Shown: piece by piece, positions 8,161-16,484 of the stretch | How positions within the stretch are numbered: the stretch's first letter is position 1 | Layout: each line of letters opens with the position of its first letter | Source of the DNA: Methylobacteriaceae bacterium | GTDB taxonomy: Bacteria > Pseudomonadota > Alphaproteobacteria > Rhizobiales > Beijerinckiaceae | Reading direction: 5' to 3' | Length of the DNA stretch: 41,675 nt | NCBI GenBank assembly: GCA_947444195.1 | Contig: CANEZL010000040.1 | Coordinates: 1-41,675, forward strand | Program-made: the position numbers and the translations under genes | The notes under the pieces: model-generated | What the model saw: the letters and a program-made list of their open reading frames with translations, nothing else | What the model was told of the DNA's origin: nothing | Databases searched by the model: none

Positions 8161-8340
8161 GCGGGCCTCTCCTCCCCCTGGATCTCGGGCTTGCCCGAGA
8201 TCCGCACCTTGCTTGGCCCGGATCGGCTAGGCCCGATCCGGGTGGGGGGAAGCCGGAGGTGGGGGTGGTTCAGGATGAGGCGGAGCGGTGCCTTCTGCGC
8301 CACCCCCACCCCGCACCCCTCCCCGCAAGGGGGAGGGGAC
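8161..8340. repeat. Composite REP-type element, copy A, plus adjoining inverted repeats
   Basis: Hairpin 1 is an 11-bp stem (8180-8190/8193-8203) reading GATCTCGGGC-TT-GCCCGAGATC. Hairpin 2 is a 10-bp stem (8217-8226/8233-8242). Pyrimidine and purine runs (CTCCCCC and GGGGGG) flank the pair. Further 3' lie an 11-bp inverted repeat GGTGGGGGTGG/CCACCCCCACC (8258-8268/8300-8310) and a 9-bp hairpin CCCCTCCCC/GGGGAGGGG (8316-8338). The first 90 bases are nearly the same as 34677-34765. It lies between convergent genes. Confidence 0.8.
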
Positions 8341-8382
8341 AATAGCCCTTCAGCCCACCGAAGCGATCGGACGGATCGGAAC

Positions 8383-9492
8383 TCAGGCCGCCCGCGTGCG
8401 GACCGCCGCGGCGATCGCCTCGGCCATCGCCTTCGTGCCCACCGCCTGCGCGCCCTCCGTGGCGATGTCGGCGGTGCGGGTGCCGGCGGCGAGGGTGTCG
8501 GTGACGGCGCCGTCCAGGAGGTCGGCGGCCTCGCCGAGGCCGAAGGAGTAGCGCAGGCACATGGCGAGCGAGCCGATCATCGCGATCGGGTTCGCCTTGT
8601 CGCCGCCCGCGATGTCGGGGGCCGAGCCGTGGACGGGCTCGTAGAGGGCCCGGCGGAAGCCGCCGTCCTCGGCCGCCCCGAGCGAGGCCGAGGGCAGCAT
8701 GCCGAGCGAGCCGGTGAGCATGGCGGCGACGTCCGAGAGCACGTCGCCGAACAGGTTGTCGGTCACCAGCACGTCGAACTGCTTCGGGCGCCGCACGAGC
8801 TGCATGGCGCAATTGTCGGCGAGCACGTGCTCCAGCTCCACGTCGCTGTAATGCGCCCCGTGGACCTGCGTGACGACCTCCTTCCAGAGGACGCCGGACT
8901 TCATCACGTTGTTCTTCTCCGCCGAGGCGACCCGGCCGGAGCGCTTGCGGGCGAGATCGAAGGCCACGTGGGCGATGCGCTCGATCTCGGCGGTGGTGTA
9001 GACCTGGGTGTCGACGGCCCGCTTCGAGCCGTCCTCCAGCACGGTGATCTCCTTCGGCTCGCCGAAATAGACGCCGCCGGTGAGCTCGCGCACGATCATG
9101 ATGTCGAGGCCCTCGACGAGCTCGCGCTTCAGCGCCGAGGCGTCGGCGAGCGCCGGATAGCAGATCGCCGGGCGCAGGTTGGCGAAGAGGCCCAGATCCT
9201 TGCGTAGGCGCAGGAGGCCAGCCTCGGGCCGGATGTCGTAGGCCACGCCGTTCCACTTCGGACCGCCGACCGCGCCGAGGAGGATGGCGTCGGCGGCCTT
9301 GGCCCGGGCGAGCGTCGCGTCGGCCAGCGGCTTGCCGTGGGCGTCGATGGCCGAGCCGCCCACCAGATCGGTCTCGGTCTCGAAGCTGGCGACACCGGTC
9401 TCGCGCAGGGCGCCGAGCACGGTCTCGACGCCGGCCATGACCTCGGGGCCGATCCCGTCGCCGGGCAGGAGCAGGAGATTGTAGCTGGCCAT
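8383..9492 (-). CDS. leuB: 3-isopropylmalate dehydrogenase
   Basis: 369 residues from MASYNLLLLPGDGIGPEVM; GDGIGPE is at residues 11-17. Further signatures are MIVRELTGGVYFGEPKEI, the Lys/Asp substrate and metal region SAEKNNVMKSGVLWKEVV and TDNLFGDVLSDVAAMLTGSL, and EPVHGSAPDIAGGDKANPI, which marks LeuB rather than isocitrate dehydrogenase. It oxidatively decarboxylates 3-isopropylmalate with NAD in leucine synthesis. The frame is open upstream to 9657, but the family N-terminus and a GAGG before 9492 fix the start. It stands alone, flanked by repeats; leuC/leuD are not in the window. Confidence 0.97.
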   Translation of the reverse strand: MASYNLLLLPGDGIGPEVMAGVETVLGALRETGVASFETETDLVGGSAIDAHGKPLADATLARAKAADAILLGAVGGPKWNGVAYDIRPEAGLLRLRKDLGLFANLRPAICYPALADASALKRELVEGLDIMIVRELTGGVYFGEPKEITVLEDGSKRAVDTQVYTTAEIERIAHVAFDLARKRSGRVASAEKNNVMKSGVLWKEVVTQVHGAHYSDVELEHVLADNCAMQLVRRPKQFDVLVTDNLFGDVLSDVAAMLTGSLGMLPSASLGAAEDGGFRRALYEPVHGSAPDIAGGDKANPIAMIGSLAMCLRYSFGLGEAADLLDGAVTDTLAAGTRTADIATEGAQAVGTKAMAEAIAAAVRTRAA

Positions 9493-9823
9493 GGGCGCTC
9501 GCCTCGTCACGCGGGTTCCGTCGCCCGCGGCTCTATCGAGGGGGCCGGGCGCTTGGCAAGCGGAGAGGCGGCTTGGCCTTCGATGGCGGCTCGGGCTCAG
9601 CCCTGAGAAACAGGCACGACGTGCTCCCTCTTCCGGGGGGCTACCGTATTCACACATATCGGGCGGTCGTCCCCGCGCCCTCCCTCCCCCCTCTGCGGGG
9701 GAGGGTGCCGAGCGAAGCGAGGCGGGAGAGAAGAACCCGGCTTCCAGATCAGGCGCCGCGTCGATGCCCAGCGCTGTCCTGCACCGTTGCTCCCCTCTCC
9801 CGACCCCTGCTCACGCAGGGGCC

Positions 9824-9906
9824 ACCCTCCCCCAACCCAAGTCGGGCTTGCCCGACTTGGGCAGAGGTAAGCCGATCTCGGGCAGGCCCGAGATCGGTGG
9901 GGGAGG
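9824..9906. repeat. Composite REP-type element, copy B (three-stem structure)
   Basis: The outer stem CCCTCCCCCA/TGGGGGAGGG (9824-9833 with 9897-9906) encloses two perfect 12-bp hairpins. Hairpin 1 (9835-9846/9849-9860) has core GGGC-TT-GCCC; hairpin 2 (9871-9882/9885-9896) has core GGGC-AG-GCCC. The plan matches 8161-8250 and 34677-34765, but the stem bases differ in a compensated way. Confidence 0.85.
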
Positions 9907-9983
9907 GAGAGCGCGCATCGCATGCGTCGTGTGAATCCTGCAGCCCGCACGGGAGAGGGGACCCGCGTCCGATCCTGCAACGT

Positions 9984-10007
9984 CGCGCCTCACTGATGTG
10001 AGGCGCG
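9984..10007 (-). terminator. Hairpin at the 3' end of cysI
   Basis: A perfect 10-bp stem CGCGCCTCAC/GTGAGGCGCG with loop TGAT, six bases past the cysI stop. No T-run follows, so termination by this hairpin is uncertain; it may instead protect the 3' end. Confidence 0.45.
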
Positions 10008-10013
10008 GGCCCG

Positions 10014-11834
10014 TCAGGCCGCCGGCTTCAGGGCGCCCGTGCGGTCGTGGAAGTCCGGCCCGTTCGTCGTCCGGGCCACGTGCCCGGCGCGGATCAGGTA
10101 GTCGCCGAAATGCTCGCCGGTCTTCCGGCCCTTGGCGTAGTCGGCGAAGAGCGGATCGAGGGTGCTGCGGATCTCTGCGGCCGGCACGTCCTCCCGGTAG
10201 AGCTTGCTCAGGCGCGAGCCGTCGAAGGCCGCGCCGAGATAGAGGTGGTAGCGCTCCGGGCCCCGGCCGACGAGGCCGATCTCCGAGATGAAGGGCCGGG
10301 CGCAGCCGTTGGGGCAGCCGGTGGAGCGGATCGTGATCTCCTCCTCGGCGAGGCCGTGGCGGGCGAGGCTCTCCTCGAGTTCGCCGATGAGGTCGGGCAG
10401 GTAGCGCTCGCTCTCGGCGAGCGCGAGGCCGCAGGTCGGCAGGGCCACGCAGGCGAGGGCGTTGCGCCGGAGCGCCCCCGCGCCCTTGGTCAGGCCGTAT
10501 TCGTCCACCAGCGCGTCGATCTCGGCCTTCCTCGCGGCGGGCACGTTGGCGATGATGACGTTCTGGTTGCCGGTGAGGCGGAAATCGCCCTCGTGCACCT
10601 CGGCGATGCGGCGCAGGCCCGAGAGGAATTGCGCGCCGCCCTCGATGTCCTTGATGCGGCCCGACGGCACGTAGAGGGTGAGGTGGTGGCGCCCGTCCTC
10701 GCCCTCGACCCAGCCGTAGCGGTCGCCGTTGCCGGTGAAGGCGAAGGGCTTGGGGTCGGCGAGCTTCTTGCCGACGCGCTTCTCCACCTCGGCGCGGAAG
10801 GCGGCGAGGCCGTAGCGCTCGATCGTGTATTTGAGGCGCGCGTTCTTGCGGTTCGTGCGGTTGCCCCAGTCGCGCTGGACCGTCATCACGGCCTCCGCCG
10901 CCTTGAGGGCGTCGGCGGGCTCGACGAAGCACATCACGTCGGCGGTGCGCGGGAAGGTGTCGGTCTCGCCGTGGGTCATGCCCATGCCGCCGCCCACCGT
11001 GACGTTCCAGCCCGTCACCCGGTTCTTCTTGTCGAGGATCGCGATGAAGCCGAGGTCGTGGGCGAAGATGTCGACCTCGTTGGAGGGCGGCACCGCCACC
11101 ACGGTCTTGAACTTCCGCGGCAGGTAGGTGCGGCCGTAGACCGGCTCGACCTCGGCCGCGTCCTCGCCGCCGACCACGCGCTCGCCGTCGAGCCAGATCT
11201 CGCGCCAGGCGTTGGTCTTCGGCAGCAGGCTGTCGGAGATGTCCTTGGCGAGCTGGTAGGCCGCCTTGTGCGCGCCCGCCTGGGCCGGATTGGTCGCGGC
11301 CATCACGTTGCGGTTCACGTCGCCGCAGGCGGCGATGGTGTCGAGGAGCGCCGCGTCGATCGCCGCCATGGTGCGCTTGAGGTTCGACTTGATGACGCCG
11401 TGGTACTGGAAGGTCTGGCGCGTCGTCGCGCGAAGCGTCCCGTTGGCGTAGGTGGTGGCGATGTCGTCGAGCACCAGCCACTGCTTCGGGGTGACGACGC
11501 CGCCCGCGATGCGCAGGCGGATCATGAAGCTGTAGGCCTTGTCGAGCTTCTTCTTGGTGCGCTCGGCGCGGAGATCCCGGTCGTCCTGCAGGTACATCCC
11601 GTGGAACTTCACGAGTTGCCCGTCATCCTCCGAGATCGCCCCGGTGGCGTGCTGGAGGAGGCCGTCGGCGAGCGTGCCGCGCAGGTAGCCGCTCGCGATC
11701 TTGATGTGCTCGTTGGCCGCGAGCTTGGCCGCGCGCGCGGCCTCCGCCTCGGTGATCGGCCGCTCGGTGGGCGGGGTCTCGTAGACGCGCTCCGTCGGGG
11801 TCTCGGCGTCGTCGCGGGGGCTGTGATCGTCCAT
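10014..11834 (-). CDS. cysI: Sulfite reductase hemoprotein (beta) subunit, NADPH type
   Basis: 606 residues. The siroheme/4Fe-4S cysteines are Cys462 and Cys468 (CVALPTC) and Cys507 and Cys511 (STGCPNGCARP). Substrate-pocket residues lie in RATTRQTFQYHGV (about 136-147) and in GDVNRNVMAATNP. It reduces sulfite to sulfide with six electrons delivered by CysJ. The protein is about 35 residues longer than E. coli CysI because of an acidic, proline-rich N-terminal extension. It follows cysJ on the same strand but 306 bases away, with a large palindromic repeat between. Ferredoxin- or nitrite-type reductases are related, but the CysJ partner favours CysI. Confidence 0.95.
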   Translation of the reverse strand: MDDHSPRDDAETPTERVYETPPTERPITEAEAARAAKLAANEHIKIASGYLRGTLADGLLQHATGAISEDDGQLVKFHGMYLQDDRDLRAERTKKKLDKAYSFMIRLRIAGGVVTPKQWLVLDDIATTYANGTLRATTRQTFQYHGVIKSNLKRTMAAIDAALLDTIAACGDVNRNVMAATNPAQAGAHKAAYQLAKDISDSLLPKTNAWREIWLDGERVVGGEDAAEVEPVYGRTYLPRKFKTVVAVPPSNEVDIFAHDLGFIAILDKKNRVTGWNVTVGGGMGMTHGETDTFPRTADVMCFVEPADALKAAEAVMTVQRDWGNRTNRKNARLKYTIERYGLAAFRAEVEKRVGKKLADPKPFAFTGNGDRYGWVEGEDGRHHLTLYVPSGRIKDIEGGAQFLSGLRRIAEVHEGDFRLTGNQNVIIANVPAARKAEIDALVDEYGLTKGAGALRRNALACVALPTCGLALAESERYLPDLIGELEESLARHGLAEEEITIRSTGCPNGCARPFISEIGLVGRGPERYHLYLGAAFDGSRLSKLYREDVPAAEIRSTLDPLFADYAKGRKTGEHFGDYLIRAGHVARTTNGPDFHDRTGALKPAA

Positions 11835-11954
11835 GGCATGTATCCGAATATCTGAACGCGTTTCCCTCCTCAGAAGGCGGGAGGGTCCGCCGAGTACAAT
11901 GCGGCCAGAGAGGGGAGCGACGGATCAGGAGTCGAACGGGATCCGCGACGGGCC

Positions 11955-12049
11955 CCCTCTCCCGTGCGGGAGAGGGTTGGGGTGAGGGATGAAGACCTCA
12001 CCGGAATGACCTGGATCCCTCACCCTGTCCCTCTCCCGCACGGGAGAGG
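11955..12049. repeat. Large inverted repeat with nested hairpins between cysJ and cysI
   Basis: Two ~36-base arms (11955-11990 and 12014-12049) are near-perfect reverse complements around a 24-base centre. Each arm has its own 10-bp hairpin, CCTCTCCCG-TG-CGGGAGAGG or the version with CA, plus a GGGTGAGGGAT or ATCCCTCACCC segment. The rest of the 306-base gap (11835-12140) shows no gene. The GGTGAGGG motif recurs at 29905-29950. Confidence 0.8.
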
Positions 12050-12140
12050 AAACCTGCGCCCCATCCTGCTCCGCCCCGATGATCCGTACGCGGCCCCTGT
12101 CGGAGCCGGGAGGATCCTTCCCCACCGGGGAGGGATCGAC

Positions 12141-13904
12141 TCAGTAAACGTCCTGCTGGTAGCGATGGCTGCGCTCCAGACCTGCGACCTGCGCCTCCGC
12201 CTCGGCGGCGCTCAGGCCCTTCACGGTCTCGTAGGCCGAGACCACCGCGGCGCGCACGTCCTTGGCCATGTTCTTGGCATCGCCGCAGACGTAGAAATGG
12301 GCGCCGCCGTCGAGCCAGGCGACCAGTTCCGCCGCGTTCTGGCGGATGCGGTCCTGCACGTAGATCTTCTCGGGCTGGTCCCGCGAGAAGGCCACGTCGA
12401 TCTTGGTGAGCGCGCGCTCCTCCAGGGCCTCCTGCCACTCCAGCTGGTAGAGGAAGTCGTGGGTGAAGTGGCGGTCGCCGAAGAACAGCCACGAGCGCCC
12501 GGGGGCCTCGACGGCCCGGCGCTCCTGCACGAAGGCGCGGAAGGGCGCCACGCCCGTGCCGGGGCCGACCATGACGATGTCCGTGGCCGGGTCGGCGGGC
12601 AGGCGGAAGTGGCGGTTCGGCTTGACCCGCACGCGCAGCTTCGCGCCGTCGCGGATGCGGTCGGCCACGTGGACCGAGGCGACGCCGGCCCGGGCCCGGC
12701 CGTGGGTCGTGTAGCGCACGGCGGCGATGGCGAGGTGGACCTCGTCGCCCACCTCCTTGCGGGAGGAGGCGATGGAGTAGGCCCGCGGCGGCAGCGGCCG
12801 GGTGATGGTGTCGAGGTGCTCGGCCGTGAGCTTGGCGGGGTAGGCCTCGATGAGGTCGATGAGGTGGCGGCCCTCGATCCAGGCGCGCACCTCGCCGCCG
12901 TCGAGGAGACGCTGCGCCTCCGCGTGGCCCGTCGCCTTGACGAAGCGCTCCACGGTGGCCGCCGAGAGCGTGGTGATGTCGCGCTCGGAGAGGAGCGCCC
13001 TGCGCAGGGCCTCGTCGCCCTCGAGGCCCGCGGCCTTCAGGATGTCCTCCACGAGCTGCGGGTCGTTCTCGGGATAGATCTCCAGGGAATCGCCGGGCTC
13101 GTAGGCCGGCGCCGCGTCCTCGAAGGCGAGCGCCAGGTGGATCGTCTCCTTGTCGGAGCGGGACGAGTTCAGGTTCACGTGGTCGACCACCTCGACCACC
13201 ACGGGATCGCGGCTCGGCTCGGCCTCGTCGTCGGCGGCGCCCGCCCGGGCGAAGTCCACGGCGACCACGTTGTCGGCGGCCGCCGGCGCCAGGGCCTTCA
13301 GGGCGCCCTTGATCCACTCGGCGGCGGGCTTCTCGAAGTCGAGGTCGAGATCGGCCCGCTCGGCCCCGCGCGCGGCGCCGAGCGCCTCGAAGCGGGCGTC
13401 GAGGGCCTTGCCGATGGCGCAGAACTCCGCGTAGCTCGTGTCGCCGAGCGCCAGCACCGCGAAGGTGACGCCGTCGAGGCGGGGCGCTCCGTCGCCCATC
13501 AGCTCGCCGTAGGCCCGCACCGCGCGGGCCGGGGGCTCGCCCTCGCCCCAGGTGGCGGCGATGGCGACGATCTTGCCGGCCTTCGGCAGCGTGGCGACGT
13601 CGAGGTCGGCGAAGTCGACGACCTTCGGCTTGAAGCCCTGCTTGCGCGCGAGCTTCGCGACGTCGCCGGCGAGCTTCTCCGAATTGCCCGATTCGCTCGC
13701 ATAGATGACCGTGAGCGGCTCGGCCGCCTTGGGGGCCGCCGCGGGCACGGCGGCGGGCTGCCCGCCGGCGGCGTCGAGGCCGGCCAGGAACCCCGCGAGC
13801 CACGCGCGCTGGACCGGGGTCGCCGCGCCCAGCACGGCGTCGAGACTGGCGCGCTCGCTGTCGGCGAAAGGCGCGGTTCGGGGGAGGAGGGCTTGGCGTG
13901 ACAT
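12141..13904 (-). CDS. cysJ: Sulfite reductase [NADPH] flavoprotein (alpha) subunit
   Basis: 587 residues. The flavodoxin domain (about 64-200) begins LTVIYASESGNSEKLAGDVA. An FAD-binding/connection domain (about 225-430) carries YEPGDSLEIYPENDP and the FAD motif PRAYSIASS. The NADPH-binding domain has MVGPGTGVAPFRAFVQERR, and the protein ends HRYQQDVY as in E. coli CysJ. It passes electrons from NADPH via FAD and FMN to CysI. No good Shine-Dalgarno precedes the ATG. A TTGACA box (13941-13936) and a GTTC-N8-GAAC palindrome lie 30-60 bases upstream. Confidence 0.95.
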   Translation of the reverse strand: MSRQALLPRTAPFADSERASLDAVLGAATPVQRAWLAGFLAGLDAAGGQPAAVPAAAPKAAEPLTVIYASESGNSEKLAGDVAKLARKQGFKPKVVDFADLDVATLPKAGKIVAIAATWGEGEPPARAVRAYGELMGDGAPRLDGVTFAVLALGDTSYAEFCAIGKALDARFEALGAARGAERADLDLDFEKPAAEWIKGALKALAPAAADNVVAVDFARAGAADDEAEPSRDPVVVEVVDHVNLNSSRSDKETIHLALAFEDAAPAYEPGDSLEIYPENDPQLVEDILKAAGLEGDEALRRALLSERDITTLSAATVERFVKATGHAEAQRLLDGGEVRAWIEGRHLIDLIEAYPAKLTAEHLDTITRPLPPRAYSIASSRKEVGDEVHLAIAAVRYTTHGRARAGVASVHVADRIRDGAKLRVRVKPNRHFRLPADPATDIVMVGPGTGVAPFRAFVQERRAVEAPGRSWLFFGDRHFTHDFLYQLEWQEALEERALTKIDVAFSRDQPEKIYVQDRIRQNAAELVAWLDGGAHFYVCGDAKNMAKDVRAAVVSAYETVKGLSAAEAEAQVAGLERSHRYQQDVY

Positions 13905-13949
13905 CAGGGGACCATGTCGTCTCGGGCGAGGCGTCTGTCAACGGGGGAC

Positions 13950-13965
13950 GTTCTTTTTATAGAAC
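13950..13965. promoter_or_regulatory. Candidate sulfur-regulator operator upstream of cysJ
   Basis: The perfect palindrome GTTCT-TTTTAT-AGAAC has the same 16-base GTTC-N8-GAAC plan as the site before cysH. It lies just upstream of a minus-strand TTGACA (13941-13936), 46 bases before the cysJ start. Confidence 0.55.
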
Positions 13966-14014
13966 CCGTCGCCCGGAGAAGAAGCCAGCTGTCGTTGCAG
14001 TGCGAAAAGGAAGA

Positions 14015-14530
14015 TTATTCTCCAACCACCGCCAGGGTCGGGGCGGTGCCCGGCAGATGGCGGGTGTTGGTGGGCGGCGCGGGCAGGGGCAGGGCGGTGG
14101 TGGACTTCACCTTCTCCATGGCGAAGCGCGAGGTGACGTTCTTCAGGGGCAGGGTGGCGATCAGCTTCTTGTAGAAGGCGTCGTAGGCCTGCATGTCGGC
14201 CACCACGACGCGGAGCATGTAGTCCACGTCCCCGGCCATCCGGTAGAATTCCAGCACCTCCGGCATGGCCGCCACCGTGTCGGCGAAGCGCTCCAGCCAG
14301 TCCTTGGAATGGTCCGCCGTCTCGATGGAGACGAACACGGTCAGGCCGAGGCCGAGTTTCACCGGGTCGAGCACGGCCACGCGCCGGTCGATGACGCCGT
14401 CCGCCTCCAGGCGCTGGATGCGCTTCCAGCAGGGGGTCTGCGACAGGCCCACGCGCTCGCCGATCGCGGCGATCGAGAGCGTCGCGTCGGCCTGGAGCAG
14501 GGCGAGGATCTTCAGGTCGATCGAGTCCAA
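14015..14530 (-). CDS. Lrp/AsnC-family transcriptional regulator
   Basis: 171 residues beginning MDSIDLKILALLQADATLSI. The helix-turn-helix is at about residues 18-50 (AAIGERVGLSQTPCWKRIQRLEADG), and a RAM ligand-binding domain (about 65-145) contains MPEVLEFYRMAGDVDYMLRV. Such proteins sense amino acids and bind short palindromes as multimers. The C-terminal ~25 residues are a proline-rich tail beyond the usual length. It lies between cysJ and the divergent cysH, so control of sulfate assimilation or cysteine metabolism is a sensible inference; the true ligand is unknown. Confidence 0.92.
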   Translation of the reverse strand: MDSIDLKILALLQADATLSIAAIGERVGLSQTPCWKRIQRLEADGVIDRRVAVLDPVKLGLGLTVFVSIETADHSKDWLERFADTVAAMPEVLEFYRMAGDVDYMLRVVVADMQAYDAFYKKLIATLPLKNVTSRFAMEKVKSTTALPLPAPPTNTRHLPGTAPTLAVVGE

Positions 14531-14634
14531 GGGACCTCCTGCGGGACGGGCGTTCGGCGCGACCGGGGGCGAGGCGGGAAAGATTCTTTCCCCGTCGCAA
14601 CCGAACCGGCCAACGAACCGTTGCGCCGATCACC

Positions 14635-14668
14635 GCCCTGCACGGCGCGTTTGCGCGCCGTGCAGGGC
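14635..14668. repeat. Perfect 15-bp hairpin between the Lrp-type gene and cysH
   Basis: Arms 14635-14649 and 14654-14668 are exactly complementary around a TTTG loop (GCCCTGCACGGCGCG on the left). No T-run follows on either strand and no gene points toward it, so it is not an ordinary terminator. It would lie just upstream of the cysH -35 box. Confidence 0.75.
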
Positions 14669-14677
14669 GACCCCGCC

Positions 14678-14701
14678 TTGACTTCGTTCGTTATAGCGAA
14701 C
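14678..14701 (+). promoter_or_regulatory. cysH promoter region with GTTC-N8-GAAC operator
   Basis: TTGACT at 14678-14683 is a likely -35 box. The palindrome GTTCG-TTATAG-CGAAC (14686-14701) begins two bases later and would occupy the -35/-10 spacer. The cysH ATG is 41 bases on. The arms and spacing match the site at 13950-13965. Confidence 0.55.
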
Positions 14702-14742
14702 ATTTCAGCGGACACCAACCGCAGTTTCGCGTATGTCATCCC

Positions 14743-15537
14743 ATGAACCCATCTGACCCACAGGCGGCGGACGCCCTGGCGGCGGCCATGCAGGAGCGGG
14801 ACCTCTCCGGGCGCCTCGCCCTGATCGAGGCCGAGATCCCGGGCCGCCTCGTCTTCACCACGAGCCTCGGCCTCGAGGACCAGGCGCTCACGCACGCGCT
14901 GGCCCTGCGCAAGGGACGCACCGAGATCGTCACCCTCGATACGGGGCGGCTGTTCCCCGAGACCTACGACGTCTGGGCCGAGACGGAGGCCGCCTACGGC
15001 ATCCGCATCCGCGCCTACGCCCCCGAGCGCGCGGCCGAGGAGGATTTCGTGGCGCGCGAGGGGATCAACGGCTTCCGGCACGCGGTGGCCGCCCGGCAGG
15101 AATGCTGCGGCTTCCGCAAGGTCGAGCCCCTCGGCCGGGCGCTTGCCGGCGCGCGGGGCTGGCTCACGGGCCTGCGCGCCGGCCAGTCCGCCAACCGCGC
15201 CGCCACGCCGCTGGCGAGCTTCGACGCCGAGCGCGGGCTGATCAAGCTCAACCCGCTGGCCGACTGGTCGCGGGAGGATGTCGAGCGCTTCGTGCGCGAC
15301 AACTACGTCCCCTACAACGCCCTGCACGACCGCGGCTTCCCCTCGATCGGCTGCGCCCCCTGCACCCGCGCCGTGCGCGTGGGCGAGCCGGAGCGGGCCG
15401 GGCGCTGGTGGTGGGAGCAGGAAGCCAAGAAGGAATGCGGCCTGCATGTGGGTCGGCCGGAGGCCGCCGTGCAGCCCGGCCGGGAAGCCGCCGCATTCGA
15501 ACCGCAGACCGCACGCGAACTGGAGATGGCCCGATGA
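14743..15537 (+). CDS. cysH: Assimilatory adenylylsulfate (APS) reductase, CysH family
   Basis: 264 residues. PAPS-reductase fold signatures include TTSLGLEDQALTHAL (about 39-53) and LDTGRLFPETYD. Two cysteine pairs, Cys121-Cys122 (ECCGFRKVEPL) and Cys204/Cys207 (GCAPCTRAV), would bind a 4Fe-4S cluster, and the catalytic Cys232 sits in KKECGLH. The cluster cysteines are characteristic of enzymes that accept APS, in contrast to the cluster-free E. coli PAPS reductase. The product is sulfite. Its stop overlaps the cysD start (ATGA), so the two are translationally coupled. APS specificity is inferred from the motifs and from the lack of a CysC domain nearby. Confidence 0.94.
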   Translation: MNPSDPQAADALAAAMQERDLSGRLALIEAEIPGRLVFTTSLGLEDQALTHALALRKGRTEIVTLDTGRLFPETYDVWAETEAAYGIRIRAYAPERAAEEDFVAREGINGFRHAVAARQECCGFRKVEPLGRALAGARGWLTGLRAGQSANRAATPLASFDAERGLIKLNPLADWSREDVERFVRDNYVPYNALHDRGFPSIGCAPCTRAVRVGEPERAGRWWWEQEAKKECGLHVGRPEAAVQPGREAAAFEPQTARELEMAR

Positions 15538-16484
15538 GCGCCGCGCCCGTGGCGAAAGCCGCGCCGAGCCGAGACCTGTCCCGAGACCGCCTGACGCACC
15601 TGCAGCGCCTGGAGGCCGAGAGCATCCACATCTTCCGGGAGACGGTCGCCGAGACCGAGAACCCGGTGATGCTCTACTCGATCGGCAAGGATTCCTCCGT
15701 CCTGCTGCATCTGGCCCTGAAGGCCTTCGCGCCCGGGCGCCTGCCCTTCCCCCTGCTGCACGTGGACACGACCTGGAAGTTCCGCGAGATGATCGCCTTC
15801 CGCGACGCGCGCGCGAAGGAACTCGGCCTCGATCTCCTGGTCCACACCAACCCGGACGGCCTCGCCCGCGGCATCGGCCCGATCAGCCACGGCTCCGAGG
15901 TCCACACCGACGTGATGAAGACGCAGGCCCTGCGTCAGGCGCTCGACAAGCACACGTTCGACGCGGCCTTCGGCGGCGCGCGCCGCGACGAGGAGGCGAG
16001 CCGCGCCAAGGAGCGCATGGTCAGCTTGCGCACCGCGCAGCACCGCTGGGACCCCAAGCGCCAGCGCGCCGAGCCCTGGCACCTCTACAACATGCGCAAG
16101 AAGCGCGGCGAGTCCTTGCGCGTCTTCCCGCTCTCCAACTGGACCGAGCTCGATATCTGGCTCTACATCGAGCAGGAGAACATCCCGATCGTGCCGCTCT
16201 ACTTCGCCAAGGAGCGGCCGGTGGTGGAGCGCGACGGCCAGCTCCTCATGGTCGACGACGAGCGCCTGCCGCTGAACCCCGGCGAGACCCCGCAGATGCG
16301 CCGGGTCCGCTTCCGGACGCTCGGCTGCTACCCGCTCACCGGCGCGGTGGAGAGCCCGGCGGCGACGCTCCCCGAGATCATCGGCGAGACGCTCGCCGCG
16401 CGGACCTCCGAGCGGCAGGGCCGGGTCATCGACAAGGACGGCGCGGGCGCCATGGAGCGCAAGAAGCAGGAGGGCTATTTCTGA
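15534..16484 (+). CDS. cysD: Sulfate adenylyltransferase subunit 2
   Basis: 316 residues. HIFRETVAETENPVMLYSIG followed by KDSSVLLHLALKAF carries the SxGKDS pyrophosphate loop. LLHVDTTWKFREMI, GGARRDEEASRAKERMVSLR and ERQGRVIDKD are conserved CysD segments. Together with CysN it makes APS from ATP and sulfate. The start overlaps the cysH stop by four bases and its own stop shares one base with the cysN start, indicating a tight cysHDN operon. Confidence 0.97.
   Translation: MSAAPVAKAAPSRDLSRDRLTHLQRLEAESIHIFRETVAETENPVMLYSIGKDSSVLLHLALKAFAPGRLPFPLLHVDTTWKFREMIAFRDARAKELGLDLLVHTNPDGLARGIGPISHGSEVHTDVMKTQALRQALDKHTFDAAFGGARRDEEASRAKERMVSLRTAQHRWDPKRQRAEPWHLYNMRKKRGESLRVFPLSNWTELDIWLYIEQENIPIVPLYFAKERPVVERDGQLLMVDDERLPLNPGETPQMRRVRFRTLGCYPLTGAVESPAATLPEIIGETLAARTSERQGRVIDKDGAGAMERKKQEGYF

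Larger units (their letters stand above)
9493..10013. other. Repeat-rich gene-free stretch between leuB and cysI
   Basis: About 520 bases with no supported gene. It holds a stack of palindromes: CCCTCCCCC/GGGGGAGGG near 9685-9708, then GCCGAGCGAAGCGAGGC, a CCCCTGC/GCAGGGG hairpin (9803-9820), composite element B (9824-9906) and the hairpin 9984-10007 next to the cysI stop. Open frames here read through these repeats and are not credible genes. Confidence 0.6.

Noticed and set aside
9676..9966. CRISPR-like array
   Set aside because: The palindromes are not equal repeats with regular spacers and no cas gene is in the window.
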